Source: a virus
Reading direction: 5' to 3' (one strand)
IMG/VR virus record: IMGVR_UViG_3300034061_002582
Coordinates: 1-37,607 of that record
DNA length: 37,607 nucleotides
Shown here: one piece after another, positions 5,893-13,154 of the stretch
Layout: every line of letters begins with the position of its first letter
Numbering within the stretch: position 1 is the first letter of the stretch
Made by a program: the position numbers and the translations under genes
Notes under the pieces: model-generated
Database searches by the model: none
Told to the model about the DNA's origin: nothing
The model's input: only the letters and a program-made list of their open reading frames with translations

Positions 5893-6633
5893 ATGAGAAT
5901 TCCTGCGTTCATCAAACGGCTGGCGGCAGTGTGCGACAGGGAGTCGGCACGGTTCGCACTCGGCGGCGTCAAGTGCGAGAGCGACGGCACGACCGCCAAG
6001 CTCACGGCAACTGACGGCCGCATCCTTGCCACCGTTCACTGGAAGGACGAAGACACGGCGACGATGGACATGGTTGCCGACGCACGGCAACTGTCGTCGC
6101 TGCCAGCGAAGGCTTTCCTGCACCCGAAGGGCGTGCGGTTCGACGGCTCGACGCTGCGAGCCACTGTCGGGACGGACAAGACTGCCACGAAAGTCGAGGC
6201 AATCGACGGCAGGTTCCCCAAGTACGAGACAGTCATGAGCATCCATGACGACCCGTCCGGGTACGTCTCGGTCAAGCTGGACGCTGCCCTTCTCGGCAAG
6301 CTGTGCGACCTGTCGCACGCCATGAACGACGACCAGCACAAAGGCAAGGGGCTGACGCTGTTCGTCAAGGATCAGCAGTCGTGCGTGTTCGCAACCACTG
6401 TCAGCGAGGACGGGCAGCACGTTGCCCGCTTCGCCATCATGCCGCTGGCAGTGGACGACGACAGCCACAAGTACGTTTTCCCGGCCCGCCCCGCTGCGGA
6501 GTCTGGAAATGGGGAGAAGCAGCCTGCCCCGCCGCCGGAACTCATGGACGGTGACGCCATCGCAGAGGCAGTGACCCGCGAGCCTGAGCCGCTCGGCTCT
6601 CTCGTGGAGGACGGCACCCTAGCCGCAGTCTGA
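5893..6633 (+). CDS. DnaN-like two-domain sliding clamp, 246 aa
   Basis: Residues 20-187 resemble domains II and III of bacterial DNA polymerase III beta. Seen are a K-LTATDGRILA block (36-46), VEAIDGRFPKYETVM (101-115, like the VDGRFPDYRRV of DnaN), and a C-terminal MPL (183-185) where DnaN ends in MPMRL. It would encircle DNA and tether the polymerase. At about 190 core residues it has two domains instead of three, so a ring would need three subunits, as in T4 gp45 or PCNA, or a partner. After the core comes an in-frame repeat box (AAES, 201-204) and a Pro/Glu-rich tail. Start ATG 5893 follows CTGGAG. It is a one-gene block. No polymerase is visible in the window. Confidence 0.8.
   Translation: MRIPAFIKRLAAVCDRESARFALGGVKCESDGTTAKLTATDGRILATVHWKDEDTATMDMVADARQLSSLPAKAFLHPKGVRFDGSTLRATVGTDKTATKVEAIDGRFPKYETVMSIHDDPSGYVSVKLDAALLGKLCDLSHAMNDDQHKGKGLTLFVKDQQSCVFATTVSEDGQHVARFAIMPLAVDDDSHKYVFPARPAAESGNGEKQPAPPPELMDGDAIAEAVTREPEPLGSLVEDGTLAAV
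6493..6505 (+). repeat. Repeat box inside the clamp gene (AAES)
   Basis: Full GCTGCGGAGTCTG in the sense strand, read in frame as Ala-Ala-Glu-Ser directly after the clamp core. It sits where an intergenic copy would sit if the ancestral gene had stopped after the core domain. Confidence 0.7.
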
Positions 6634-6635
6634 CC

Positions 6636-6668
6636 GCTGCGGAGTCTTAGTTGCAAGGGAGGGCAACT
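6636..6668 (+). promoter_or_regulatory. Box-hairpin unit 13, ribosome site in the loop
   Basis: Box GCTGCGGAGTCTT at 6636-6648, two bases after the clamp TGA. Hairpin AGTTGC (6649-6654) / GCAACT (6663-6668) exposes AAGGGAGG, the ribosome site of the next gene, as its loop. The ATG is at 6671. Confidence 0.75.
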
Positions 6669-6670
6669 CA

Positions 6671-6766
6671 ATGACACACGGATGGACACACACGGAGATC
6701 GAACTGTTCCTGCTCATGTCGCTGGTGTTCATGAAAGCACTGGCGGCGTGGGCCAACCTCGACTAA
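6671..6766 (+). CDS. Very small hydrophobic protein, 31 aa
   Basis: ATG 6671 lies just after the hairpin of unit 13, whose loop carries the ribosome site. Residues 10-28 (IELFLLMSLVFMKALAAWA) form one probable membrane helix. Too short to assign; it could be a leader peptide or a small membrane effector. It opens a six-gene block. Confidence 0.5.
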   Translation: MTHGWTHTEIELFLLMSLVFMKALAAWANLD

Positions 6767-6778
6767 AGGGAAACCAAG

Positions 6779-7114
6779 ATGGCTCGTCCTCTTGACGACA
6801 TCGTGCAGTATTTCAAGCAGCATGGCGTGGACATACTCGCCACGAAGAAGAACCTCTACACGCTCTGCCTCGACCACTGCGACCGCGTGTACGAGGTGCT
6901 GCAATTACGCGGGTATCCCAAGCCCGACCTCATTCGCTCGGTGATTGAGGCAGAGCAGCACGCGCTGATGCTGGAGGAGGAACTCCGGGAGTCATGGGCT
7001 GACCGGCGTCGGCTTGAGCAGCAACTCAATATGGCACTCAACAAGGAGGAATCACATGCCAGACCTATCGCCACGACAGAGGGAGATGCTGGAGTTCATA
7101 GCCATAAGCACTGA
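6779..7114 (+). CDS. Hypothetical protein with C-terminal coiled coil, 111 aa
   Basis: ATG 6779 follows AAGGGAAACC. The N-terminal half (DDIVQYFKQHGVD, then KKNLYTLCLDHCDRVYEVL) looks helical, and residues 60-90 (IEAEQHALMLEEELRESWAD) form a probable coiled coil. No family recognised. The last 59 bases overlap the start of the LexA-like gene in another frame, which suggests tight coupling. Confidence 0.65.
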   Translation: MARPLDDIVQYFKQHGVDILATKKNLYTLCLDHCDRVYEVLQLRGYPKPDLIRSVIEAEQHALMLEEELRESWADRRRLEQQLNMALNKEESHARPIATTEGDAGVHSHKH

Positions 7115-7346
7115 GGCCAACGGCTACCAGCCATCCTACGACGAGATCGCCAAGCACTTCGGGTGGGCCAGCCGTGCTTACTGCTCGGCCATCACCCGGA
7201 GGCTGGCGAAGCTGGGGGTCGCACGCAACAGGGGCATGAGAGCCCTGTCGTTCGACTGGAAGAACTACCTCTCGACAAGCAGGCAACGTGACGCACCTGC
7301 CGCTCGAACAAGTCGTCGTCACAGAAAGCAACCCATTGCGCTATAG
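7056..7346 (+). CDS. LexA-type winged-helix DNA-binding protein, 96 aa
   Basis: Residues 3-62 match the LexA N-terminal DNA-binding domain: LSPRQREMLEFI at the start, GYQPSYDEIAKHFG (helix 2-turn) and a recognition helix SRAYCSAITRRLAKLG, then a wing ending RALSF. There is no serine peptidase domain, so it cannot self-cleave like LexA. The C terminus is a basic tail. ATG 7056 follows AAGGAGG. It probably regulates phage or host genes. Its targets may include repeats in this arm, which is speculation. Confidence 0.75.
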   Translation: MPDLSPRQREMLEFIAISTEANGYQPSYDEIAKHFGWASRAYCSAITRRLAKLGVARNRGMRALSFDWKNYLSTSRQRDAPAARTSRRHRKQPIAL

Positions 7347-7354
7347 GTGAACCG

Positions 7355-7549
7355 ATGTATACTATGCCTCGCAAAACGATTCCGACGGTCACGCTCCTCC
7401 TCGATCCACGCGAGATCGAACTCATCATCCGCTCCCTTGCGGAGTCAATCGAGGAGGAGGCTGAGTACGGCAACGACTCGCTGGCGGCGGAACTCGCCGT
7501 GCTGCAACGCAGACTCTCGAACTTGGACAAGGCTCTCATCACTCACTAA
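7355..7549 (+). CDS. Small helical protein, 64 aa
   Basis: ATG 7355 follows TAGGTGA; a second ATG at 7364 is possible. The protein is acidic and helical (DPREIELIIRSLAESIEEEAEYGNDS is one long amphipathic stretch; a second is AAELAVLQRRLSNLDKAL). No family recognised. A nine-base part of the repeat box (TGCGGAGTC, 7438-7446) occurs here in frame as AES. Confidence 0.6.
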   Translation: MYTMPRKTIPTVTLLLDPREIELIIRSLAESIEEEAEYGNDSLAAELAVLQRRLSNLDKALITH

Positions 7550-7560
7550 GGAGGTTTCCC

Positions 7561-8427
7561 ATGACTGACAGCATCTCCATCGGCGCACGCTCCGGCGGCG
7601 TCTGCATCCTCAACGCCGCGTCCGCACTGCGTGACACGGTGTTCGCCGCAGCCGAAGCCGTAGGCTGTGGCAAGTACGTCCCGAAGCAGCCCGCCACCAC
7701 CACGACGCTCAGTCTGGCGATGCGGGCCGTCGGAACCACGCTCTACGGCAAGCGGCGGAAGCAGCCCATCGTTGCGAGGCACATCGACGGCGATGCCTTC
7801 GAGTGCGTCCGGGTCGTGCCCGGCAGCGACAGGAACACATACCACCACCTGTTCTCTGCCAGCATCGACCGGCAGTGGAACGTGACAGTGCTGGCCCACA
7901 ACCACGACGCACACTCGTGGACTCTGGACTCGTCCCTGTCCAGTGCGGTGGTCACGATGCGTGATTACCTGCCGTCGCCTGTCGTGTCGCAGGTTGCGGT
8001 CAAGATTCTTTCCTCGTGGAAGGGCGTGCTGCTCAAGGACGACGGCGGCGTGTGGTTCCTTGCCGACGAGCATCTCGACAAGTACCGCACGCTTGCCGCT
8101 GGCCTGCGTCAGAACGGTCGTGGCCCGAAGTTCACGCTCACCACGTTTCCCATTGACGCCAACCCGGACACGGTCGCTCACGTTCTCCAGAAGGTGAGGG
8201 ACGCAGTGAACGAGGGCGTCAACCAGATCATGCAGGATGTGATGGAGGCCAGCGGCGGCATGAACGACCGCTCCATCAGCGTCCGACTGTCCCGTGCCAA
8301 CCGACTGCTCGCCCTCGTGGAGCAGTACCAGTCCCTTACCGGCATCGCCATGCCGGAACTGACCGATGCAATCGAGCAGTGCAAGCAGGCTGTTGCCGTC
8401 AACCGTCTGCTCGCTGCCTCCGTCTGA
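7561..8427 (+). CDS. Hypothetical phage protein upstream of MoxR ATPase, 288 aa
   Basis: ATG 7561 follows TAAGGAGG at ideal spacing. The protein is soluble, with alternating beta segments in the first two thirds (FECVRVVPGSDRN, then WNVTVLAHNHDAHSW, then KGVLLKDDGGVWFL) and a helical C-terminal third. Phage proteins of similar size and position often precede MoxR-type ATPases (possibly the DUF6744 group), but I cannot confirm membership by eye. It may be a partner or substrate of the MoxR-VWA pair 500 bases downstream. Confidence 0.65.
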   Translation: MTDSISIGARSGGVCILNAASALRDTVFAAAEAVGCGKYVPKQPATTTTLSLAMRAVGTTLYGKRRKQPIVARHIDGDAFECVRVVPGSDRNTYHHLFSASIDRQWNVTVLAHNHDAHSWTLDSSLSSAVVTMRDYLPSPVVSQVAVKILSSWKGVLLKDDGGVWFLADEHLDKYRTLAAGLRQNGRGPKFTLTTFPIDANPDTVAHVLQKVRDAVNEGVNQIMQDVMEASGGMNDRSISVRLSRANRLLALVEQYQSLTGIAMPELTDAIEQCKQAVAVNRLLAASV

Positions 8428-8462
8428 TGTAACCCACCACCCAGTAGAAAAGGACTTCAACC

Positions 8463-8849
8463 ATGCGTGCCCTGCGTATCAACGTGACTGAGTTCGTGAA
8501 GGAGTACAACGAGGCCGTCGCCGCCAACCTCTCCACGAAGGAGCTTGCGGCCATCATCGGCATCAACCAGACGAGTCTGTGGCACAGGGTCGATCAGTGC
8601 CGCAAGCACGGCATCGACCTGCCGCCGCTGCGTGGCGGGTTCCGCCTGTCGCCGGAGATCAGAACCCGACGACGGGCAAACCGCCGACGCACTGTGGCCC
8701 GCCAGCAGCGACAGCCAGCCCCCACGCGGCAGGTGACGACGGCGGCGGACATCGACCTGCTGTCCGACAAGGTGGCGGACAAGGTGTTCAACCGGCTGCG
8801 TGACACGCTCCGGTTCCAGTTCTTCGTCGGCCCGGAAATCCCGGCCTAA
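8463..8849 (+). CDS. Helix-turn-helix DNA-binding protein, 128 aa
   Basis: Residues 22-45 form a probable HTH (LSTKELAAIIGINQTSLWHRVDQ pattern), of the kind that picks one rule per site. A very basic linker follows (RTRRRANRRRT, residues 69-79), and a C-terminal acidic-to-amphipathic helix (DIDLLSDKVADKVFNRL) could dimerise. ATG 8463 follows GAAAAGGAC. The stop lies five bases before box unit 14. A local regulator is likely; the target is unknown. Confidence 0.7.
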   Translation: MRALRINVTEFVKEYNEAVAANLSTKELAAIIGINQTSLWHRVDQCRKHGIDLPPLRGGFRLSPEIRTRRRANRRRTVARQQRQPAPTRQVTTAADIDLLSDKVADKVFNRLRDTLRFQFFVGPEIPA

Positions 8850-8854
8850 TCGCC

Positions 8855-8875
8855 GCTGCGGAGTCTTGTTCTTAA
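8855..8875 (+). promoter_or_regulatory. Box unit 14 (last full copy)
   Basis: Box GCTGCGGAGTCTT at 8855-8867, five bases after the TAA of the HTH gene, followed by GTTCTTAA. I find no further full copy to the right. It heads the long MoxR-to-recombinase block. Confidence 0.8.
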
Positions 8876-8910
8876 GGGGAGGGGCGGAACCGTTCTGCCC
8901 CTCCCCTTTC
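8876..8910 (+). terminator. Strong hairpin with short T-tract in unit 14
   Basis: Stem GGGGAGGGGC (8876-8885) / GCCCCTCCCC (8897-8906) extends inward by G-T, G-C and A-T pairs to the loop ACCGT (8889-8893). It is followed by TTTCC. It is terminator-like but has a short T-tract. Confidence 0.65.
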
Positions 8911-8936
8911 CATTTACCTAGAGGAGTTCATCCATC

Positions 8937-10040
8937 ATGGCCCGTACCAATCTTGGAAATAGCCCCGCGTTCCTCGCCTCGCAGGTTGTCCCTACGCTCG
9001 TGCGTGGCGGCACTGGCGTCGGCAAGTCCTCAACGTGGGAGGCTCTCGCCGCCGCACTGGAGCGGACGTTCGTCCCGCTGCTGGGTGCAACGCACCTGCC
9101 CGAAGACTTCTCGGGCTATCCCACCCCGAACCACAAGGAAGGCATCGTGAACATGATGCCGACCTCGTGGGTCAAGAAGACGATGGACGGCAAGGCTCTG
9201 GTCCTCGTGGACGAGGTGACGAACGTGCCGTCTGCAACGCAGGCTGGCCTGCTGTCGGTCATCTCTGAGCGTCGGGTTGGCGACTACGTCATGCCCGAAT
9301 CCACGATGGTCGTCGGTGCCTGCAACCCGCCGGAACTGTGCCCCAATGCGGTGCCTCTGGCACCTGCGATGCGGGCCCGGTTCTTCCACCACGAGTGGGT
9401 CGTGGACTACGACCACTGGTTCTCCGGCCTGCGTGCCGGTTGCGAGTGGACGGCACCGGAGTTCCCGATTGTCCCTTCCCACTGGCGGGACTTCCTCCCG
9501 CAGTTCGGCTCGCTCGCTGAGGCTTTCCTCCGGGCGGCACCCGACTGCCGTGAGAAGCTGCCGACTGACGACGAGACGATGTCGTTCCCGAACTGCCGCA
9601 CATGGACGTACCTCGTCAAGTGCTTCGCTGCCGCAGCCGCCTGCGACTACGACCGCGAGCATCCAATGTACAAGGCTCTGGCTCTTGGCAACGTGGGCGA
9701 GGCGGTTGGCGGCGAGTTCCTCCGCTACTGGCGGAACCTCGACCTCGCCAACCCGGAGTCGTTCCTGTCTGGCGACGAGCAGTACCAGTACGTCAAGCGT
9801 CCCGACGCGAACATCTGCCTGCTCACGGGCTTGGTCAAGGGGCTGCGTGACAACACCAGCCCTGACCGCTGGGTCAATGCGGCGAAGGTTTTCGTGACTG
9901 TCGGGGAGCAGGAGATCGAGTCGTTCCTCATGCAGTTCAAGTCCTTCTGGCGTCCCATCAAGGACGGCGGCGTGCGGCCCGACGGCTGGACGCCCCCGAA
10001 GGATGTGCTTGCCAAGCTGATGGCACTGGTTCAGTCGTGA
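8937..10040 (+). CDS. MoxR-type AAA+ ATPase, 367 aa
   Basis: Walker A GGTGVGKS (residues 24-31), Walker B ALVLVDE (87-93), sensor-1 region VVGACNPPE (125-133) and an arginine-finger candidate in MRARFF (145-150) are all visible. The order and spacing fit the MoxR/AAA_5 group, ring ATPases that work with von Willebrand A partners to remodel proteins or insert metals. ATG 8937 follows AGAGGAG. Its likely partner is the HExxH/VWA protein at 10784 in the same block. The C-terminal 200 residues are typical lid and extension in size. Which complex it remodels is not shown. Confidence 0.85.
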   Translation: MARTNLGNSPAFLASQVVPTLVRGGTGVGKSSTWEALAAALERTFVPLLGATHLPEDFSGYPTPNHKEGIVNMMPTSWVKKTMDGKALVLVDEVTNVPSATQAGLLSVISERRVGDYVMPESTMVVGACNPPELCPNAVPLAPAMRARFFHHEWVVDYDHWFSGLRAGCEWTAPEFPIVPSHWRDFLPQFGSLAEAFLRAAPDCREKLPTDDETMSFPNCRTWTYLVKCFAAAAACDYDREHPMYKALALGNVGEAVGGEFLRYWRNLDLANPESFLSGDEQYQYVKRPDANICLLTGLVKGLRDNTSPDRWVNAAKVFVTVGEQEIESFLMQFKSFWRPIKDGGVRPDGWTPPKDVLAKLMALVQS

Positions 10041-10064
10041 CACGCAAACACAGGAGACACACAC

Positions 10065-10388
10065 ATGGCTCGCACATGGTACATGACAGAAGCAACCACC
10101 TCTGTGGCGTTTCTATCGGATGATACGGGGGAGGACGTTGCCGTTCTTGAGCGGCTCACCGACGAACTGTTTGACTCACACGCCCCGCTGAACGGCGAGG
10201 AATGGCAGGCAATGGTGAACTTGGTTGCGGCTGCTGGAGAGTTGCTGGCGGCACTGCGGCAGGCCAATGACGAACTGATCGACTTGTACGAGGAAGCGTA
10301 TCCAGACGACGAGTCCGACAACTCTGTGACGGCAGCGATTGACCGTGCCATCAGAGCAATCAAAAAAGCAGAAGGGAGGGGCGAGTGA
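10065..10388 (+). CDS. Acidic helical protein, 107 aa
   Basis: ATG 10065 follows CAGGAGAC. Strongly acidic, mostly helical in composition (EWQAMVNLVAAAGELLAALR, then LIDLYEEAYPDDESD). No family recognised. It sits between the MoxR ATPase and its VWA partner, so it may be an adaptor of that complex. The stop overlaps the next ATG (TGATG). Confidence 0.65.
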   Translation: MARTWYMTEATTSVAFLSDDTGEDVAVLERLTDELFDSHAPLNGEEWQAMVNLVAAAGELLAALRQANDELIDLYEEAYPDDESDNSVTAAIDRAIRAIKKAEGRGE

Positions 10389-10636
10389 TGGGATCGGATG
10401 TGATTTGGTTTGAGTGGCAACAGGCGGATGGGAGGAAGTGCCAGCCAGACAGCGAGCGTCGAGTGCTTGTCGCACAGGACGACGGGTACGTCGAGGCTGC
10501 GGTCTGGACGGGGAGCGAGTTCATCTACGACTGGCCCCCTAGCTACTACACCATCCCCACCCCATCAGTGCCTCGCGTGAGGTACTGGGCAGACATTCCA
10601 GAAGCACCTACGGAGGACGGCAAATCGCCGTTCTGA
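10388..10636 (+). CDS. DUF551-like small protein, 82 aa
   Basis: Begins at ATG 10388 in a TGATG overlap with the previous stop, with GGAGGGG upstream; GTG 10385 is also possible. Pattern IWFEWQQ near the start, RRVLVAQDDGYVEAAVW in the middle and YWADIPEAP near the end resembles the short phage DUF551 type (which ends in a W-x-x-LP-x-P motif). Function unknown. Part of the MoxR-VWA block. Confidence 0.6.
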   Translation: MGSDVIWFEWQQADGRKCQPDSERRVLVAQDDGYVEAAVWTGSEFIYDWPPSYYTIPTPSVPRVRYWADIPEAPTEDGKSPF

Positions 10637-10637
10637 C

Positions 10638-10787
10638 ATGAACAGGCCGACGGATCACGAATTGCTTATGGCTTCGGTGGAGGCCATGCAAACAAATCTC
10701 GCCAACATCTACGCCACATTGAAGGACATGGCGGAACTGATTCGCGACTTGATTGAGGAGGTTCACAGAACTGGGAGGAACACATGA
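10638..10787 (+). CDS. Small helical protein, 49 aa
   Basis: ATG 10638 lies one base after the previous stop; its own stop overlaps the VWA gene start as ATGA. The peptide is one long amphipathic helix (MASVEAMQTNLANIYATLKD onward), coiled-coil-like. It could be a small partner of the MoxR-VWA complex. The tight overlaps on both sides support its being real. Confidence 0.6.
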   Translation: MNRPTDHELLMASVEAMQTNLANIYATLKDMAELIRDLIEEVHRTGRNT

Positions 10788-12256
10788 CACCGAGACAGCT
10801 ACTGGGCCAAGCACGGGTGCATACCTTCGAGTATGTCCCGTACCTTGCGTCCTACATCTACAGCCTGCGAGAGCAGGAGACTCCGGGCATCGGCACGGCG
10901 GCAGTGGACGAAGCAGGGAACCTCTACTGGTGCCCGAAGTTCGTCGCTGAAATCGGCAAGGAGCAGACGGCCTACCTCGTGGCACACGAGGCACTGCACC
11001 TTGTCTACGACCACCACTCCCGTTCGCGGGAGATCATTGGCGAACACCCGGACGAGTTCAACAAGTACGTCTGCAACGTGGCTGGCGACCTCGTGATCGA
11101 GCAGACGCTGCACATGATGCGACACCTGCGACCGGCAGGCGCAGTCTACTTGGGGTGCGAGATTGCCTCATGGGGCATCAAGCTCGACTTCCCCGAGAAC
11201 AAGTCGATGCAGGAGTATTACCGCCTCATCCTTGAGAAGCTCAAGGGCAGGCCGCAGCAGCAACCGGATTCGACACCGCAACAGCAGGAGAGCAGCAATG
11301 GAAGCGACGACAGCTCTGACGGTTCGGGAGACGGCACTGGCGACGACGACGGCGAGGGCACTGACGACAACGCGGACGGCCAGCCAGACGGACAGAGCGA
11401 TGGCGGACAGGGTGAGGGCGAGCAGGATGATGGCTCGCAAGATACGCCTCCAAGCGGAGCGGGATCGCCTGCGTCTGGGAAGGGCGAGGCATCGCCACAA
11501 CCGGGCGCTCCGGGAACTGGCGGCTCGTGTGCGGACGGCCAGCCACGCCCCTACGAGATAGCCGACGACGGCTCGTGGGAGACATGGGGCAACGACATGG
11601 CCGCAGCGAAGGCTGAGGAGGCCATCGCTGAGTACGAGCAGCAGCACGGCATCGGCTCCGTTCCGGGCGGCATCAAGCAGGCACTCAACTGCAAGCTGCG
11701 TCCGCAGCCAGACCCATTCGACCAGTTGCGGTCGGCCGTGTGCAGCAGCGTGGCCTCGCCGGTCGGCGGCAGGGACTTCTCCCACCGTCGCCGGTCCCGC
11801 AAGCAGCCGCCGGGCGACAACGACCCGCTCCTGCACGGCCGCATCACAGTGCAGCCGCACGCAGTCGTGATCGTGGATACCTCCGGGTCGATGATGAACA
11901 AGGACACGATGGCCCGCGCACTGGCTGTCGTCGGTCAGGGAATCCGCAAGCTGTCTCGGGTCAAGGTGTTCTGTGCCGACACCCACGTTCGGTCGCACGC
12001 TTCGGTCGCCACGACCAAGACGTTCGACTGGTGCGGCGGCGGCGGAACGAACATGGCCCGTGCCATCGAGGAGGTGGATCGGACTGACAGGCCCGACTCC
12101 ATCATCCTCATCACCGATGCGGAAACCGGCTGGCCCGACAAGAAGCCCCACGCCCGCGTCGTCGTGGCCTACACCGGATCGGTCGGCAGTTCGTGGCACA
12201 CACGCATCCCGTCATGGTGCCGCACCGTAGCACTGCAAGGAGGGGGCAATGCCTAA
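10784..12256 (+). CDS. HExxH metallopeptidase-like/VWA protein (DUF2201 type), 490 aa
   Basis: The N-terminal domain has HEALH (residues 68-72), a zinc-peptidase motif, and resembles the DUF2201 N-terminal domain. Residues 158-255 are a low-complexity Gln/Ser/Gly/Asp linker. The C-terminal domain is VWA-like with a complete MIDAS: DTSGS (365-369), GGGGTN (418-423) and TDAETGW (444-450). Such proteins pair with MoxR ATPases (as ViaA-RavA or CobT-CobS do), and here the ATPase lies 740 bases upstream in the same block. ATG 10784 overlaps the preceding TGA. Whether the HExxH site is active is not known. Substrate unknown; metal insertion or protein remodelling are the family roles. Confidence 0.85.
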   Translation: MTPRQLLGQARVHTFEYVPYLASYIYSLREQETPGIGTAAVDEAGNLYWCPKFVAEIGKEQTAYLVAHEALHLVYDHHSRSREIIGEHPDEFNKYVCNVAGDLVIEQTLHMMRHLRPAGAVYLGCEIASWGIKLDFPENKSMQEYYRLILEKLKGRPQQQPDSTPQQQESSNGSDDSSDGSGDGTGDDDGEGTDDNADGQPDGQSDGGQGEGEQDDGSQDTPPSGAGSPASGKGEASPQPGAPGTGGSCADGQPRPYEIADDGSWETWGNDMAAAKAEEAIAEYEQQHGIGSVPGGIKQALNCKLRPQPDPFDQLRSAVCSSVASPVGGRDFSHRRRSRKQPPGDNDPLLHGRITVQPHAVVIVDTSGSMMNKDTMARALAVVGQGIRKLSRVKVFCADTHVRSHASVATTKTFDWCGGGGTNMARAIEEVDRTDRPDSIILITDAETGWPDKKPHARVVVAYTGSVGSSWHTRIPSWCRTVALQGGGNA

Positions 12257-13142
12257 GACAGAGAAGAAGGTCTACACGTTCGAGCAACTGGACAGGATTC
12301 TGTGCAGGCGAAGCGAGACGGACGGGTACTTGTTCATCGCCCGCCTGCGTGGCAGCACACGGGTGATCGCACCTGCGGCTGGCAGCAACTTCATCCGCAT
12401 CAAGTACAGCACAGGCCAAGCACAGTTCGACATCGCCCGCGTATACCGCGTGTATGGTGGCGACACTGTGTACGCCGTGCTGGGATGCACTGAGGAAATC
12501 CGCCGTCAGCCGAAGTACCGACAAGCCTACCGTGCGTATGTGAGTCGCCTCACTCCGATGACGCTGACGGGACGCTCACCTCTCAAGCACGGCGTCACGC
12601 TCTTGCGCCTCAGCGACGGAGCGGAGGTGCAGGCTGGATCACCAAGAGCCTTGACGCCAGTCGGCCCTCACAACTGCTCTCGCCTGCATCCGACCTGCGT
12701 TGTCCCGTCGTGCGTCAAGTGGTTGGAGGGATGGCGGGCATCGCTGCCGAAGTTCGTTGCCCGGAGCCGTGCGTTCCACTCGAACCTTCGGAGGGAACTT
12801 GGCGACGGACTGCCATGCGAGATGCAGTTGCTAACGCGAGAGCAGGGAGCCAAGACAAGGGTGCCGCTTCGCCCGAGTGCGGCGTGGCTGTACGCCCAAG
12901 TCTGCACGCCGCCTACGGTCAACTCGCCCGGACGCAGGCTTATGATCGTGACAATGCCGCACAGCCTAGAGTCGCGAAAGCACTTCGGCGTTGACGGCGA
13001 CTACGGCATCAAGCACTCGCAGTTCGAGGCGAGCGAGCTTGACGGCAAGCACGCAACCCTCCGCTGGCCCTGCGCCCGAGACGCCATAGCAGGAATCAAA
13101 GAGTGGGTTCTTTCGACTGTCTACATTCCCGGCCCAATGTAA
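12249..13142 (+). CDS. Hypothetical protein, 297 aa
   Basis: ATG 12249 lies eight bases inside the end of the VWA gene, behind AAGGAGGGG. I do not recognise a domain. Residues 1-100 look like a small alpha/beta unit (YTFEQLDRIL, then GYLFIARLRGSTRVIA). Four Cys/His fall near residues 142-155 (NCSRLHPTCVVPSC), a possible metal site. The C-terminal part has GRRLMIVTMPHSLESRKH. Coupled to the MoxR-VWA pair, it may be a target or helper. Confidence 0.65.
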   Translation: MPKTEKKVYTFEQLDRILCRRSETDGYLFIARLRGSTRVIAPAAGSNFIRIKYSTGQAQFDIARVYRVYGGDTVYAVLGCTEEIRRQPKYRQAYRAYVSRLTPMTLTGRSPLKHGVTLLRLSDGAEVQAGSPRALTPVGPHNCSRLHPTCVVPSCVKWLEGWRASLPKFVARSRAFHSNLRRELGDGLPCEMQLLTREQGAKTRVPLRPSAAWLYAQVCTPPTVNSPGRRLMIVTMPHSLESRKHFGVDGDYGIKHSQFEASELDGKHATLRWPCARDAIAGIKEWVLSTVYIPGPM

Positions 13143-13154
13143 GGAGCTTTCATC

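Noticed and set aside
557-8867. CRISPR array
   Set aside because: The repeats are 11-13 bases with spacing of 100-2300 bases and whole genes between; no uniform spacers.
557-8867. Integron cassette array with attC sites
   Set aside because: Single genes each followed by a repeat and hairpin recall cassettes, but the boxes do not match the RYYYAAC/GTTRRRY core sites and there is no integron integrase.
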